A DNA stretch of 64,000 nucleotides, from the NCBI GenBank assembly GCA_905214325.1, contig CAJMLT010000003.1, forward strand, positions 1 through 64,000. The letters are read 5' to 3'. Of this stretch, positions 19,137 to 27,517 are shown in pieces; positions within the stretch are counted from its first letter, which is position 1; each line of letters begins with the position of its first letter. The position numbers and the translations under genes were made by a program. The DNA comes from an uncultured bacterium (GTDB lineage Bacteria; Actinomycetota; Coriobacteriia; Coriobacteriales; Eggerthellaceae). The notes beneath the pieces are model-generated. The model ran no database searches, was not told the origin of the DNA, and saw nothing but the letters and a program-made list of their open reading frames with translations.

Positions 19137-20414
19137 CTAGCGCGGAGAATGCGGGCCGTAACTGGGCTCGAAGACGGAATCAGGCAGCGGCTGTCCGGAG
19201 TAACAGGAGATGGCCTGACCGTTTAGGCGATCGATGTCGTCTTGGGAATACCCATATTCGCTCATGATGCGCGCCGTATCATAGCCGACCGGTTTGCTTT
19301 TGTAGAGCACCGGATCCCCCAAACTACCGAACCGTATGGGAGAGGTGGTCAGCACCTTGTCCCCGAATGCGTCATAGGACAGCGGACGGAGGATGTCATT
19401 GGCGTAGGCCTCCTCGTCGGCAAGAATGTCGGCGCTTTTATAGAGACGCTGATAGGGTATCTCCGCTTCTTTGAATATCGCCTCCCAATGGTCCCACGGC
19501 TGCGTGAGGAACTGCTGTTCCATCATCTTGATGACCTCGGTATTACCGCCACCTCCATCATTGATCGCATCGGAGGTGGTATAGCGTTCATCACCAAGCA
19601 GGGAGGTGAGACCGATGGAAGTCATGACATGTTCGAAATAGATGTCATAGGATCCGAAGCAGATGATGAACCAGATACCATCTTTCGAACAGTAGGTGTT
19701 GTTCGTCGGACACGTCGCGTTGTATCGGGACTTCGGCCATACATCACCGAATTGGGAAGCGGCCAACATGACCTGCATGGTCCATAGGGCACAATGGTAG
19801 AGATTGACCGTGACCTTGTCCCCCACTCCGCTGCGCTCCTTGCGCACCAGAGCGCCGAGCAGACCGGCCGTCAAGGCTATCGAGGCGTTCCAGTCCCCTA
19901 TCGCCGGTGGCCAGTTGATGGGCTGGTAATGCTCGTCGGCCTGCGGCAGAGAGGCGAAATAGCCGCCACGGGCGGCATAGGAAGTGGTGTCGAAACCCTT
20001 CGTATCCCTTTCCGGGCCGTATTCGCCATAGCCCCGCACCTGCCCCCATACGATATGGGGATGACGCTCGTGTACCGATTCGTAATCGAGCTTCAGCTTC
20101 CGAAGCGCACCGTCGCGAAAACTCGTGACCATGATGTCGGCATCCGAAAGCAGACGATCGAGAAGAACCATCCCATCGGGATCCTTCAGATTGATGCTGA
20201 GGAAGTTCTTATTGAGCGACGCGAGATCGAACGCGGGGTCGTCGATGTCGGTTTTCTGCATACCGAAAGCCGGACCATTCGTTCGATACTCATCCCCCGT
20301 AAAAGGCTCTATCTTGTAAATCGTCGCGCCCATTTCCCCCAACACCCTCAAGCTGGCGGGTGCCGCAACATAACCGGTCAGTTCGATGACCTTCACACCC
20401 TCTAATCCTTTCAT
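19137..20414 (-). CDS. CaiB/BaiF family (class III) CoA-transferase
   Basis: Class III CoA-transferases move CoA between organic acids through an aspartyl-CoA intermediate. The start at 20414 follows GGAGGGGTT and yields MKGLEGVKVIEL; extra upstream residues in the frame lie over the crotonase gene's end. The 425-residue length is normal. The opening (GVKVIELTGYVAAPASLRVLGEMGA is typical), the SINLKDPDG segment and the DIMVTSFRDGAL segment are family features. It is the second gene after a crotonase, so the pair may activate and hydrate a carboxylic acid, as in carnitine or aromatic-acid metabolism. The substrate cannot be read from sequence. Confidence 0.85.
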   Translation of the reverse strand: MKGLEGVKVIELTGYVAAPASLRVLGEMGATIYKIEPFTGDEYRTNGPAFGMQKTDIDDPAFDLASLNKNFLSINLKDPDGMVLLDRLLSDADIMVTSFRDGALRKLKLDYESVHERHPHIVWGQVRGYGEYGPERDTKGFDTTSYAARGGYFASLPQADEHYQPINWPPAIGDWNASIALTAGLLGALVRKERSGVGDKVTVNLYHCALWTMQVMLAASQFGDVWPKSRYNATCPTNNTYCSKDGIWFIICFGSYDIYFEHVMTSIGLTSLLGDERYTTSDAINDGGGGNTEVIKMMEQQFLTQPWDHWEAIFKEAEIPYQRLYKSADILADEEAYANDILRPLSYDAFGDKVLTTSPIRFGSLGDPVLYKSKPVGYDTARIMSEYGYSQDDIDRLNGQAISCYSGQPLPDSVFEPSYGPHSPR

Positions 20415-20449
20415 AACCCCTCCTTGTGTCGTGTCCCCATCACCGTTTT

Positions 20450-21247
20450 CTATCTGCCGCTCCAGACAGGCTTGCGCTTTTCCTTGAACGCGGTCGTTCC
20501 TTCCTGAGCATCGGCCGAAGCTTTCGCACGCTCGTTCAGCTCTTCCATCATGCGCCATCCACTTGACTCGGAAAGAAAGCTCTTATCCATACAGTCATAG
20601 ATCGCACGCTTGGTCATACGAACGGCAAGCGGCCCGTTATCCATGATGGAACGAGCGAGGTCCATAGCGGCATCGAGCAGATCCTCTTCGGCGACGACAT
20701 GGTTGACGAGCCCCCAGGCGAGCGCCGTGTCGGCATCGATGGGCTTACCCGTCAGCAACAGTTCGACGGCATGCTTGAGATGAATGGAGCGCCCGATACG
20801 CAACGGAGCGCCACCTCCGCCGGGAAACAGAGCGTTCTTCACTTCGGGAAAGGAAACGGACCCATCGCTTGAAAGAAGAGCCAGATCGCTTGCGAGAAGC
20901 ATCTCGGCACCTCCCCCGACCACCTTACCGTTGGCGGCGAGAATGATGGGCTTATCCCAATAACGCCGCGTCATGCCGCCCGTACCCCAACTCTCCCTCC
21001 CGACGGGAGGATTGAGGGTATGGGTGTTGTATTCCTTGAGATCGGCTCCGGCGCAAAACACTTTCCCGGTGTTAGTGATGATGGCGACGGACAGATCATC
21101 GCTACGGTCGAAATGGAAGAATGCGTCGCACAATTCCGCCCACATCGCCGAATTGATGGCATTACGTGCCTGAGGACGATCGAGGGTTATGATGAAGATG
21201 CCCTCCCTATCCTCGGTTTTTATGAATTCGAATTCTCTTTCCGACAT
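20450..21247 (-). CDS. Enoyl-CoA hydratase/isomerase (crotonase family)
   Basis: The 265-residue product has the crotonase fold. RPQARNAIN and FCAGADLKEY form the CoA/oxyanion region (about 20-75); GKVVGGGAEMLLASDLAL supplies the oxyanion-hole glycines (about 108-125). Acidic residues at PEVKNALFPGGGG and AVELLLTGKPI correspond to the two catalytic Glu positions of hydratases, so it is likely active. It resembles CaiD-type enzymes in pairing with a CaiB-like transferase, but no caiC or caiT is present. It is transcribed divergently from a LysR regulator across a 94-bp promoter region. Confidence 0.88.
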   Translation of the reverse strand: MSEREFEFIKTEDREGIFIITLDRPQARNAINSAMWAELCDAFFHFDRSDDLSVAIITNTGKVFCAGADLKEYNTHTLNPPVGRESWGTGGMTRRYWDKPIILAANGKVVGGGAEMLLASDLALLSSDGSVSFPEVKNALFPGGGGAPLRIGRSIHLKHAVELLLTGKPIDADTALAWGLVNHVVAEEDLLDAAMDLARSIMDNGPLAVRMTKRAIYDCMDKSFLSESSGWRMMEELNERAKASADAQEGTTAFKEKRKPVWSGR

Positions 21248-21273
21248 CCTTGATTCCTTCCCTTAAAAATTTG

Positions 21274-21325
21274 ACACTTCCTGATTCCTGCACAATTTTC
21301 GCGCGTCCCTTGTTACACTTCCTGA
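21274..21325. promoter_or_regulatory. Direct repeats in the crotonase/lysR divergent promoter
   Basis: The 11-mer ACACTTCCTGA occurs exactly at 21274-21284 and 21315-21325. The starts are 41 bp apart, about four helical turns, so both copies face the same side of DNA. The first is preceded by TTG and followed by TTCCTGCACAA, giving a TTG...CAA frame. This is a candidate operator for the adjacent LysR protein. Confidence 0.55.
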
Positions 21326-21341
21326 AAAGTAAGGAGTCGCT

Positions 21342-22235
21342 ATGAACCTCTCTCACCTTTACTATTTCAAAACCCTGGCGGAGACGAAGAACTATCAGAA
21401 AACCGCCCAGGCCGTCTCCGTATCGCAACCCACGCTCTCGCTTGCCATCAGTGGCTTGGAGAAAGAACTCGCCGTTCCCCTGTTCGTGAGGAAAAAGGGT
21501 TCGGTAGAACTTACCGATGACGGAAGAGCGTTCTATCAATACGTCTCCACGTCCCTTCGCTTCCTCGATAAAGGCCTCGATCTCATGAAGGAGCGATCGG
21601 GTAACACCAAGCGCGTCATCAACATCGGTACCATCTATTCGGCGCAAAGCACGGACTGGTCACAGCTCATCTATGACTTCCGTCGCCAAATGCACGGCGA
21701 CGTCCAAATCAACATCAAGCAATCCACTACACCCGACCTTCTGCGCAAGATCAAAAACGCCACGATCGATGTTGCCTTCGCCGGAACGATGGGTCCCGAT
21801 CCCGACCTCGTATTCCATCCCTGCTGGACCCAGGAGGCGACCCTGGTAGTCAATCGACTTCATCCCTTCAGCGACAGGGAATGGATTTCCCTTGACGATT
21901 TGCGTGGGCACTATGTGATCTCCTATGACCTCAGAGGTCCCCTCGGTCCCGAGCTGACCGATTTGGTGGGACATCACAACCTCTCCATCGACTACAACTA
22001 CGCCGATGAGATAACCCTCGCCTCCATCGTGGCCGCCAACCCCGACATCATGGCCATCGCCTGTCATTCCTGGCTGCTGAATTCCTACGACGAAGAGATA
22101 CGAACCGTCAAAATCGCCGAAGCGCCTTCTGTTTTTCGGCAGCTTTTCACGATCTATCGATCCGATGTCAAGCACCCCTACATAGTCAACGAATTCATCA
22201 AACTCGCCCGTTCGCTTTATCCGGATCAGGAATAA
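21342..22235 (+). CDS. LysR-family transcriptional regulator
   Basis: The 297-residue product has the N-terminal winged helix-turn-helix (about 1-60, NYQKTAQAVSVSQPTLSLAI) and a C-terminal periplasmic-binding-like effector domain (about 90-295). TAAGGAG lies seven bases before the ATG. Divergence from the crotonase/CoA-transferase pair suggests that it controls that pair, probably sensing a pathway acid or CoA thioester; this is inference from layout. Confidence 0.93.
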   Translation: MNLSHLYYFKTLAETKNYQKTAQAVSVSQPTLSLAISGLEKELAVPLFVRKKGSVELTDDGRAFYQYVSTSLRFLDKGLDLMKERSGNTKRVINIGTIYSAQSTDWSQLIYDFRRQMHGDVQINIKQSTTPDLLRKIKNATIDVAFAGTMGPDPDLVFHPCWTQEATLVVNRLHPFSDREWISLDDLRGHYVISYDLRGPLGPELTDLVGHHNLSIDYNYADEITLASIVAANPDIMAIACHSWLLNSYDEEIRTVKIAEAPSVFRQLFTIYRSDVKHPYIVNEFIKLARSLYPDQE

Positions 22236-22667
22236 TCGTCTCGGCGGAGAAAAACGCTCCCGACCCGAATCGACACCGTTGGTGCACCCTCCCTTCCGCG
22301 TCGCCTCCGTGGATCGAACCTGCCCCTCCACCAAAGGCGCTGATGAATCGGCGCGACAAGGATAAGACAGGAAACCTATCCTCTTTTTATCCTTCTTCCG
22401 AAGAATTGGAAAATTGTTTCTTTTGAACTCCGAGGGGACTTTTTTGTTTTTCCAAAAACCAAGGGGGGCAGCAGTATCCATATGGTCATTCGTCGCTTTT
22501 TGGGGGGAATATATCTCGAAAAACGACCGTATGGAATCTTGACATTCGCCATGGTCTGTCTTGGGTATCGATACAATGAGAGGAGCTGCAAGACCTTGCT
22601 TGGCCTCCTTCGGGAAAGCTATACTTTTCCGAAGTGGCCCGAACACGAAAAAGGAAGTGTCCGATTC
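22236..22667. other. 432-bp intergenic region without a recognisable gene
   Basis: No convincing coding frame is seen. A possible terminator for lysR (GGATA...TATCC followed by TCTTTTT) lies near 22360-22390. TTGACA at 22539-22544 and TACAAT at 22572-22577 resemble promoter boxes, but their spacing (27 bp) is wrong for each other. A T/A-rich stretch near 22440-22470 separates the two. Confidence 0.4.
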
Positions 22668-23240
22668 ATGAAACTCAACGACGTCCGTCTTCACCCCGAA
22701 TGCTACCTCGCCCCCAACTGCACCGTCATCGGAAGCGTTTCCGTAGGGCGATATTCCTCCCTGTTCCCCGGTGTAGCCATTCGTGCCGATCGCGATCGCG
22801 TCGTCATCGGCAGCAACACCAATGTTCAGGAAAATGCCATCATCCATGTCGAAGAGGGATTCCCCTGCATGATCGGCGACAACGTAACCATAGGACACGG
22901 AGCCATCGTCCACGCCTGCACCGTCAAAAACAACAGCATAGTGGGAATGGGGTCGATCGTCATGGACGGTGCCGTGGTGGGAGAAAACTGCCTCATAGGA
23001 TCGGGGGCTGTGATTTCCAAAGGGGTTGTGATCCCCGACAACTCGGTGGTCATGGGGCTGCCGGGCAAGGTCAAAAGAACGATAAGCGACGAAGAGATCG
23101 CCTATAACAGGGAGTCGGCCGATATGTATGCCGAAAACGCCCGACAACTCGTAGCTGCGGGGTTTTTCTTCACCGGCGACACGCTCCCTCGGGATATCCG
23201 AACCATCACACGTGCGCAGGCGTGTCCATCTGCAGAATGA
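22668..23240 (+). CDS. Gamma-carbonic-anhydrase-like hexapeptide-repeat protein
   Basis: The start is 22668, behind AAAGGAAG; upstream ATGs in the frame precede any family sequence. The 190-residue product forms a left-handed beta-helix of hexapeptide repeats (about 10-150). Metal-type His residues occur in AIIHVEEG and IGHGAIVHACTV, matching the three-His zinc site of the YrdA/CaiE/PaaY group. Members include carbonic anhydrases and thioesterase-like companions of CoA pathways, so a link to the nearby CoA genes is possible. Its 3' end overlaps punA on the opposite strand by 35 bp. Confidence 0.88.
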   Translation: MKLNDVRLHPECYLAPNCTVIGSVSVGRYSSLFPGVAIRADRDRVVIGSNTNVQENAIIHVEEGFPCMIGDNVTIGHGAIVHACTVKNNSIVGMGSIVMDGAVVGENCLIGSGAVISKGVVIPDNSVVMGLPGKVKRTISDEEIAYNRESADMYAENARQLVAAGFFFTGDTLPRDIRTITRAQACPSAE

Positions 23241-24057
23241 AGGCGTTCATGAGACGGGCGAAATTCCCCTCGACACCTTGAGCGACCTCCATGACTTCTT
23301 CCGAAGTGGGGTCTCCCCCTTCCACGCCACAGGCCATATTGGAAACGAGTGAAAGACCGACGACACGCATACCCACATGCCGTGCGGCGATGACCTCTTC
23401 GACCAAACTCATGGCCACCGTGTCGGCACCCCAGTGTGCGAACATGCGGATCTCGGCGGGGGTTTCGAAGCTCGGGCCGAGGAGGCCCAGATATACCCCC
23501 TCATGCACCAGAACCCCTTCTTCGGCGGCGACGCGCATCAGAGACGCACGGAGAGTCGAATCGTAGGCATCCATCATGGGAACGAAACGCTCCGCCATAT
23601 AGTGAGGCTCCAAACCGACGATGGGGTTGCGCCCGGTGAAGTTGATGTGATCCACCATCGCGCAGAAACTACCCACCAGATAGGAAGGGTTGATGGCACC
23701 GGCGGCGTTGGTGGTGATGAGGGTATCGATGCCGGCAGCCTGCATGACCCATACGGGGAAGGCGACCTCCTGAGCCGTATTCCCTTCGTAGCCGTGAAGG
23801 CGCCCCTGCATGCAGAGCACCCAGACATCGCTTCCCGGTACTCGACCGAGGACGAAACGACCCCGATGCCCTTCGGCGGTCGACACCTTCAAATGGGGAA
23901 CTTCGCCGTAGGGAAGAACCTGCGTCTGCTCAAGGGTGTCGGCATAGGGATTGAGACCGCTTCCCAGAATCAGAGCGCAAACGGGCTTCCTTCCACCAAG
24001 AAACGAGACCAGAGCCTCTTTCGCTTCGGCAATGTGATTACGCAGGGGTGCTTCCAT
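23206..24057 (-). CDS. punA: Purine-nucleoside phosphorylase (PNP-I, trimeric type)
   Basis: It cleaves inosine, guanosine and deoxy forms to base and (deoxy)ribose-1-phosphate. The start at 24057 follows GGAGGAATACC and gives 283 residues. Motifs: LILGSGLN (phosphate loop, about 33), GRLHGYEGN, TTNAAGAINPS and SLVEEVIAARH. The 5' end overlaps prmC by 20 bp, which implies coupling; the 3' end overlaps the convergent hexapeptide gene. It is the last gene of the prfA-prmC-punA run. Confidence 0.95.
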   Translation of the reverse strand: MEAPLRNHIAEAKEALVSFLGGRKPVCALILGSGLNPYADTLEQTQVLPYGEVPHLKVSTAEGHRGRFVLGRVPGSDVWVLCMQGRLHGYEGNTAQEVAFPVWVMQAAGIDTLITTNAAGAINPSYLVGSFCAMVDHINFTGRNPIVGLEPHYMAERFVPMMDAYDSTLRASLMRVAAEEGVLVHEGVYLGLLGPSFETPAEIRMFAHWGADTVAMSLVEEVIAARHVGMRVVGLSLVSNMACGVEGGDPTSEEVMEVAQGVEGNFARLMNAFILQMDTPAHV

Positions 24058-25000
24058 GGTATTCCTCCTCAAAGGGTATGCGGGCAATGAGAACACGATC
24101 GCGACCGGCGAGATCGGATGCGATGCGGACGCGATCGAATCCCGCTTTTCGGGCAAGGGCGGCAGCTTCGATGAGCGATTCTTCGAAAAGTTCCACCGCC
24201 AAAACACCATCGGGCTTCAGATATCGTGGAGCCCTATCGATGATGCACCTGAAAAACGACAGCCCATCGTCTCCCCCATCGAGGGCGAGAGCGGGTTCGA
24301 AATCAAGAACTTCGGCTTCCAAGGTTGTGACGAGGGCATGGGGGATGTAGGGAGGGTTGGATATGATGAGGTCGAATGTTCCTTCGTCGCTTTCGTCAAG
24401 CGCCGAGAAAAGATCGCTCTTCACCACGCTCACCCGCTCATCCAGCCCGAGTTCGACGACGTTTTCGCTTGCCAAAGCACATGCCTCGTCCGAAACGTCG
24501 AGCGCGAGAACCTCCATGGCACGATACTCGGATGCAAGCGCACAGGCGATGCAGCCGGAACCCGTGCAAAGATCGAGAGCCCGGAGCATCTCGGGGTCGG
24601 AGGGGGACAGCAATTCCCCGTCATCTGAGGAGAGCATATGGTCAACCGTCGTGGAAAGATCGAGTTCGCCGAGCGCCTCACTCACGAGAACCTCGGTCTC
24701 CGGACGTGGGATCAAAACACCCTGTCTCACCGACAGGGAAAGATAACGGAAAGGAGCTTTCCCGCAGATCAGCTGCAGAGGTTCGCCCTGAGCACGACGG
24801 CGCACCCAACCACGGAGAACATCGCGTTCGTCCCGCGACAGGGGACGATCGAAATTGACGTAGAGATCGATACGGGAAAGATGGGTGGCTTCGCTGAGAA
24901 GCCACTGTGCCGACAGGCGGGGAGATTCGTCCCCGTTGCGCTCAAGATACCCTTCGGTCCAGTCGAGGGTTTCCCGTATGGTCCATATATCGTCGGTCAC
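24038..25000 (-). CDS. prmC: Peptide chain release factor N5-glutamine methyltransferase
   Basis: PrmC methylates the glutamine of the GGQ motif in release factors using S-adenosylmethionine. The 320-residue product has an N-terminal helical substrate domain, the SAM motif ALDLCTGSGCIACAL (about 140-154) and the catalytic ISNPPYIPHAL (about 213-223). It follows prfA, whose product is its substrate; the 13-bp gap supports co-transcription. Confidence 0.96.
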   Translation of the reverse strand: MTDDIWTIRETLDWTEGYLERNGDESPRLSAQWLLSEATHLSRIDLYVNFDRPLSRDERDVLRGWVRRRAQGEPLQLICGKAPFRYLSLSVRQGVLIPRPETEVLVSEALGELDLSTTVDHMLSSDDGELLSPSDPEMLRALDLCTGSGCIACALASEYRAMEVLALDVSDEACALASENVVELGLDERVSVVKSDLFSALDESDEGTFDLIISNPPYIPHALVTTLEAEVLDFEPALALDGGDDGLSFFRCIIDRAPRYLKPDGVLAVELFEESLIEAAALARKAGFDRVRIASDLAGRDRVLIARIPFEEEYHGSTPA

Positions 25001-25013
25001 GAGTGCGCAATCC

Positions 25014-26081
25014 CTAGAGGGCGGATTCGAGTTTCTGGGCGCGACTGGCCGCTTGCAGAGCCGTAATCAATTCGCCGAGGCCGTTGCCCCCGGCACCAAG
25101 CAGGATGCCGTTATACGTACCGTTGTAGCCGATGCGGTGATCGGTGACGCGATCCTGGGGACCGTTGTACGTACGGATCTTCTCGGAGCGGTCGCCGGTA
25201 CCGATCTGGCTGCGCCGCTGCGCCCCTTCGGCCGCCTGCTGCTCGGCGAGCATCTTTTCGTAAAGACGGGCACGCAGAACGCTCATTGCGGCGATCTTGT
25301 TCTGCAACTGTGATTTCTGATCCTGGGATTGAACGACCAAACCCGTAGGCAGATGGGTGATACGCACCGCCGAGTCGGTCGTATTGACGCATTGTCCGCC
25401 GGGGCCGCCCGCACGATACACATCGATACGCAGGTCGTTTTGATTGATATCGACCTCGACTTCATCGGCTTCGGGAAGAACGGCGACCGTCGCCGTGGAA
25501 GTATGGATACGTCCCTGGCTTTCGGTCTTGGGCACACGCTGGACGCGATGAACCCCGCTTTCGAATTTCATGACCGAATAGACTTTATCGCCGAGTACCT
25601 TGAACTGGATTTCCTTATAGCCCCCTGCTTCAGAGGGATGCACGTCCATGGTTTCACACTTCCATCCCTGTTCGGCGGCGAAACGTGTGTACATAGCATA
25701 GAGATCACCGGCGAATATGGCGGCTTCGTCGCCACCTGCTCCGGCGCGGATCTCGACGATGATGTCTTTCTCGTCGGCGGGATCAACCGGGATGAGCATG
25801 AATTTGATGTCTTCTTCCAAGGCGGGAATACGCGCCTCTATCGAAGCTATCTCCTCCTGGGCGAATTCCTTCATATCGTTATCGGAGAGCATCTCCTTAG
25901 CGGCAGCCAGATCATCGAGCGCACGGATGTATTCCTTTGATTTAGCCACAAGCGGCCCCTGGTCGGAATAGCTTTTCGCATACTTGTTGTATTCGCTCTG
26001 ATTCGCAACGACATTCGGATCTCCCAGCTTCGCTTCGAGATCCTTATATGCCTTGATGATTTTTTCGAGTTTCTCTCGCAT
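25014..26081 (-). CDS. prfA: Peptide chain release factor 1
   Basis: RF1 reads UAA and UAG and triggers peptide release. The 355-residue length is typical. [11 protein letters not shown] marks domain 2; the anticodon-like loop region lies near 180-200 ([14 protein letters not shown]); the GGQ catalytic motif is in [18 protein letters not shown] at about 223-240. prmC follows directly. Confidence 0.97.
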   Translation of the reverse strand: MREKLEKIIKAYKDLEAKLGDPNVVANQSEYNKYAKSYSDQGPLVAKSKEYIRALDDLAAAKEMLSDNDMKEFAQEEIASIEARIPALEEDIKFMLIPVDPADEKDIIVEIRAGAGGDEAAIFAGDLYAMYTRFAAEQGWKCETMDVHPSEAGGYKEIQFKVLGDKVYSVMKFESGVHRVQRVPKTESQGRIHTSTATVAVLPEADEVEVDINQNDLRIDVYRAGGPGGQCVNTTDSAVRITHLPTGLVVQSQDQKSQLQNKIAAMSVLRARLYEKMLAEQQAAEGAQRRSQIGTGDRSEKIRTYNGPQDRVTDHRIGYNGTYNGILLGAGGNGLGELITALQAASRAQKLESAL

Positions 26082-26116
26082 GATCTTCCTTCATGGGTCG
26101 ATAAGGTGATGACGAA

Positions 26117-26145
26117 CGATAAGCTCCGACGAACGGAGCTTATCG
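26117..26145 (-). terminator. Perfect hairpin between trxB and prfA
   Basis: A perfect 12-bp stem (26117-26128 with 26134-26145) encloses a TTCGT loop on the minus strand. No U-tract follows, but the position after the trxB stop fits a terminator. Confidence 0.65.
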
Positions 26146-26168
26146 ATTACCCGTAAGAAGGTATCTTA

Positions 26169-27080
26169 TCACGAAGCAAGGAACTTGGCAGCAGCCTCCG
26201 CAGCAATAGCACCATCGGAGGTAGCCGTCACCACCTGACGCAACAAAGTGGTTCTCACGTCTCCCGCCACGAAAATTCCGGGAGTGGATGTTTCCGTATC
26301 ATCGGAAGCGACCACGTATCCCCGCTCGTCACGCTCGACGATGCCGGAGAGCCAGTCGGTATCGGGGGTGGATCCTATGGCCACGAACAACCCCGCACAG
26401 GAAATGTCTTCGCGTTCATGCGTGAAAACATCCTCCACGCTCACCGAAGCAAGCCTACCCCCTTCGTCGGTGAGGGCGACGGGGACGGAATTCCAATGAA
26501 TAGTGACGTTGGGCAAAGACGCCACCTTCTGCGCATACCAATAATGGGCACGCAAGGTGTCGCGACGATGGACGAGATGCACCTGAGAACAGATACGGGA
26601 AAGATAGAGGCAATCGGCACACGCCGTATCACCGCCACCCACCACCACAACATCACGACCCGCGAAGAAATTACCGTCACAGGTGGCGCAATACGAAACC
26701 CCGCGACCTTCCAAGGATTGCGTGTCCACGTTCGGCAGTTTACGGGGTTTCGCCCCCGTTGCCACGATGACGCTTCGGGCTTCATGAGTGGAAGCGGAGG
26801 TGGATAGGGTAAAACCCTCATCACCCGATACGATCGAGAGCACCTTTTCCGATAGAACGCGGGCACCGAAACGACGCGCCTGCTCGCTCATGGAAAAGGC
26901 GATATCGAACCCATTCACCCCTTCGCTGAATCCGGGATAATTCTCCAAGGTGTCGATCGAGGTCAGCTGCCCACCAACCGTAAGCTCTTCGAAAACAACG
27001 GTATCGAGTCCCGCACGCGCGGCGTAGATGGCCGCCGAAAGACCGGCGGGGCCGGCTCCTATGATGGCAACGTCTATCAT
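26169..27080 (-). CDS. trxB: Thioredoxin reductase
   Basis: A flavoenzyme that reduces thioredoxin with NADPH. The 303-residue product has the FAD-binding GAGPAGLSAAIYAARAG (about 8-24), the redox site YCATCDGNFF (about 130-139), the NADPH motif VVGGGDTACADCLYL and the C-terminal FAD motif GIFVAGDVRT. It sits 16 bp downstream of trxA in the same operon. Confidence 0.96.
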   Translation of the reverse strand: MIDVAIIGAGPAGLSAAIYAARAGLDTVVFEELTVGGQLTSIDTLENYPGFSEGVNGFDIAFSMSEQARRFGARVLSEKVLSIVSGDEGFTLSTSASTHEARSVIVATGAKPRKLPNVDTQSLEGRGVSYCATCDGNFFAGRDVVVVGGGDTACADCLYLSRICSQVHLVHRRDTLRAHYWYAQKVASLPNVTIHWNSVPVALTDEGGRLASVSVEDVFTHEREDISCAGLFVAIGSTPDTDWLSGIVERDERGYVVASDDTETSTPGIFVAGDVRTTLLRQVVTATSDGAIAAEAAAKFLAS

Positions 27081-27096
27081 GATCGTCTCATTTCGA

Positions 27097-27405
27097 TCAC
27101 GACAGAGCGTCGAGCAGAACCTGCTTGGATTGCACGCCGATGAACTGCTTGACGGGTTCGCCCGCCTTGAAGACGATCAGCGTAGGAACACTCATGACGT
27201 TGAACTGCTGAGCCAAAGCCGTTTCGCGGTCGATGTCGACCTTGTATACCTTGGCCTTATCCGCCACCTCCGTGGAAAGCTCATCCAGAATGGGAGCCAT
27301 CATCTTACAGGGACCACACCAGGTGGCGAAGAAATCGACCAATACGGGCAGCGAGGAATCGAGAACCTTGCTCTGAAACTCTGCGGAGGAAATCTGCTCA
27401 CTCAT
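27097..27405 (-). CDS. trxA: Thioredoxin
   Basis: The 102-residue product has the classic WCGPCKMMAP active site at about 29-38 and the cis-proline motif VPTLIVF. TGGGAG precedes the ATG. It reduces protein disulfides and ribonucleotide reductase and is recharged by the adjacent trxB. Confidence 0.97.
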   Translation of the reverse strand: MSEQISSAEFQSKVLDSSLPVLVDFFATWCGPCKMMAPILDELSTEVADKAKVYKVDIDRETALAQQFNVMSVPTLIVFKAGEPVKQFIGVQSKQVLLDALS

Positions 27406-27462
27406 TTGACTACTCCCATCACATAGATACTACGTACCTCTCATTGTAGATCACCCAACGCG

Positions 27463-27487
27463 AAGGGGCACCACGAAGGTGCCCCTT
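27463..27487 (-). terminator. Perfect hairpin after thrS
   Basis: A perfect 10-bp stem AAGGGGCACC/GGTGCCCCTT encloses a TTCGT loop on the minus strand, about 30 bases after the thrS stop and upstream of trxA. No U-tract is present. Confidence 0.7.
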
Positions 27488-27517
27488 GAAACTCTTTCGT
27501 TACTCTTGTCCGTTACC

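Noticed and set aside
22539..22577. TTGACA and TACAAT as a promoter for the hexapeptide gene
   Set aside because: The spacing of 27 bp is incompatible with a sigma-70 promoter, and other pairings are poor.
21660..23147. Long minus-strand frame across lysR and the hexapeptide gene
   Set aside because: It runs antisense to two well-supported genes and the intergenic region, and its Gly/Asp/His-rich translation resembles no family.
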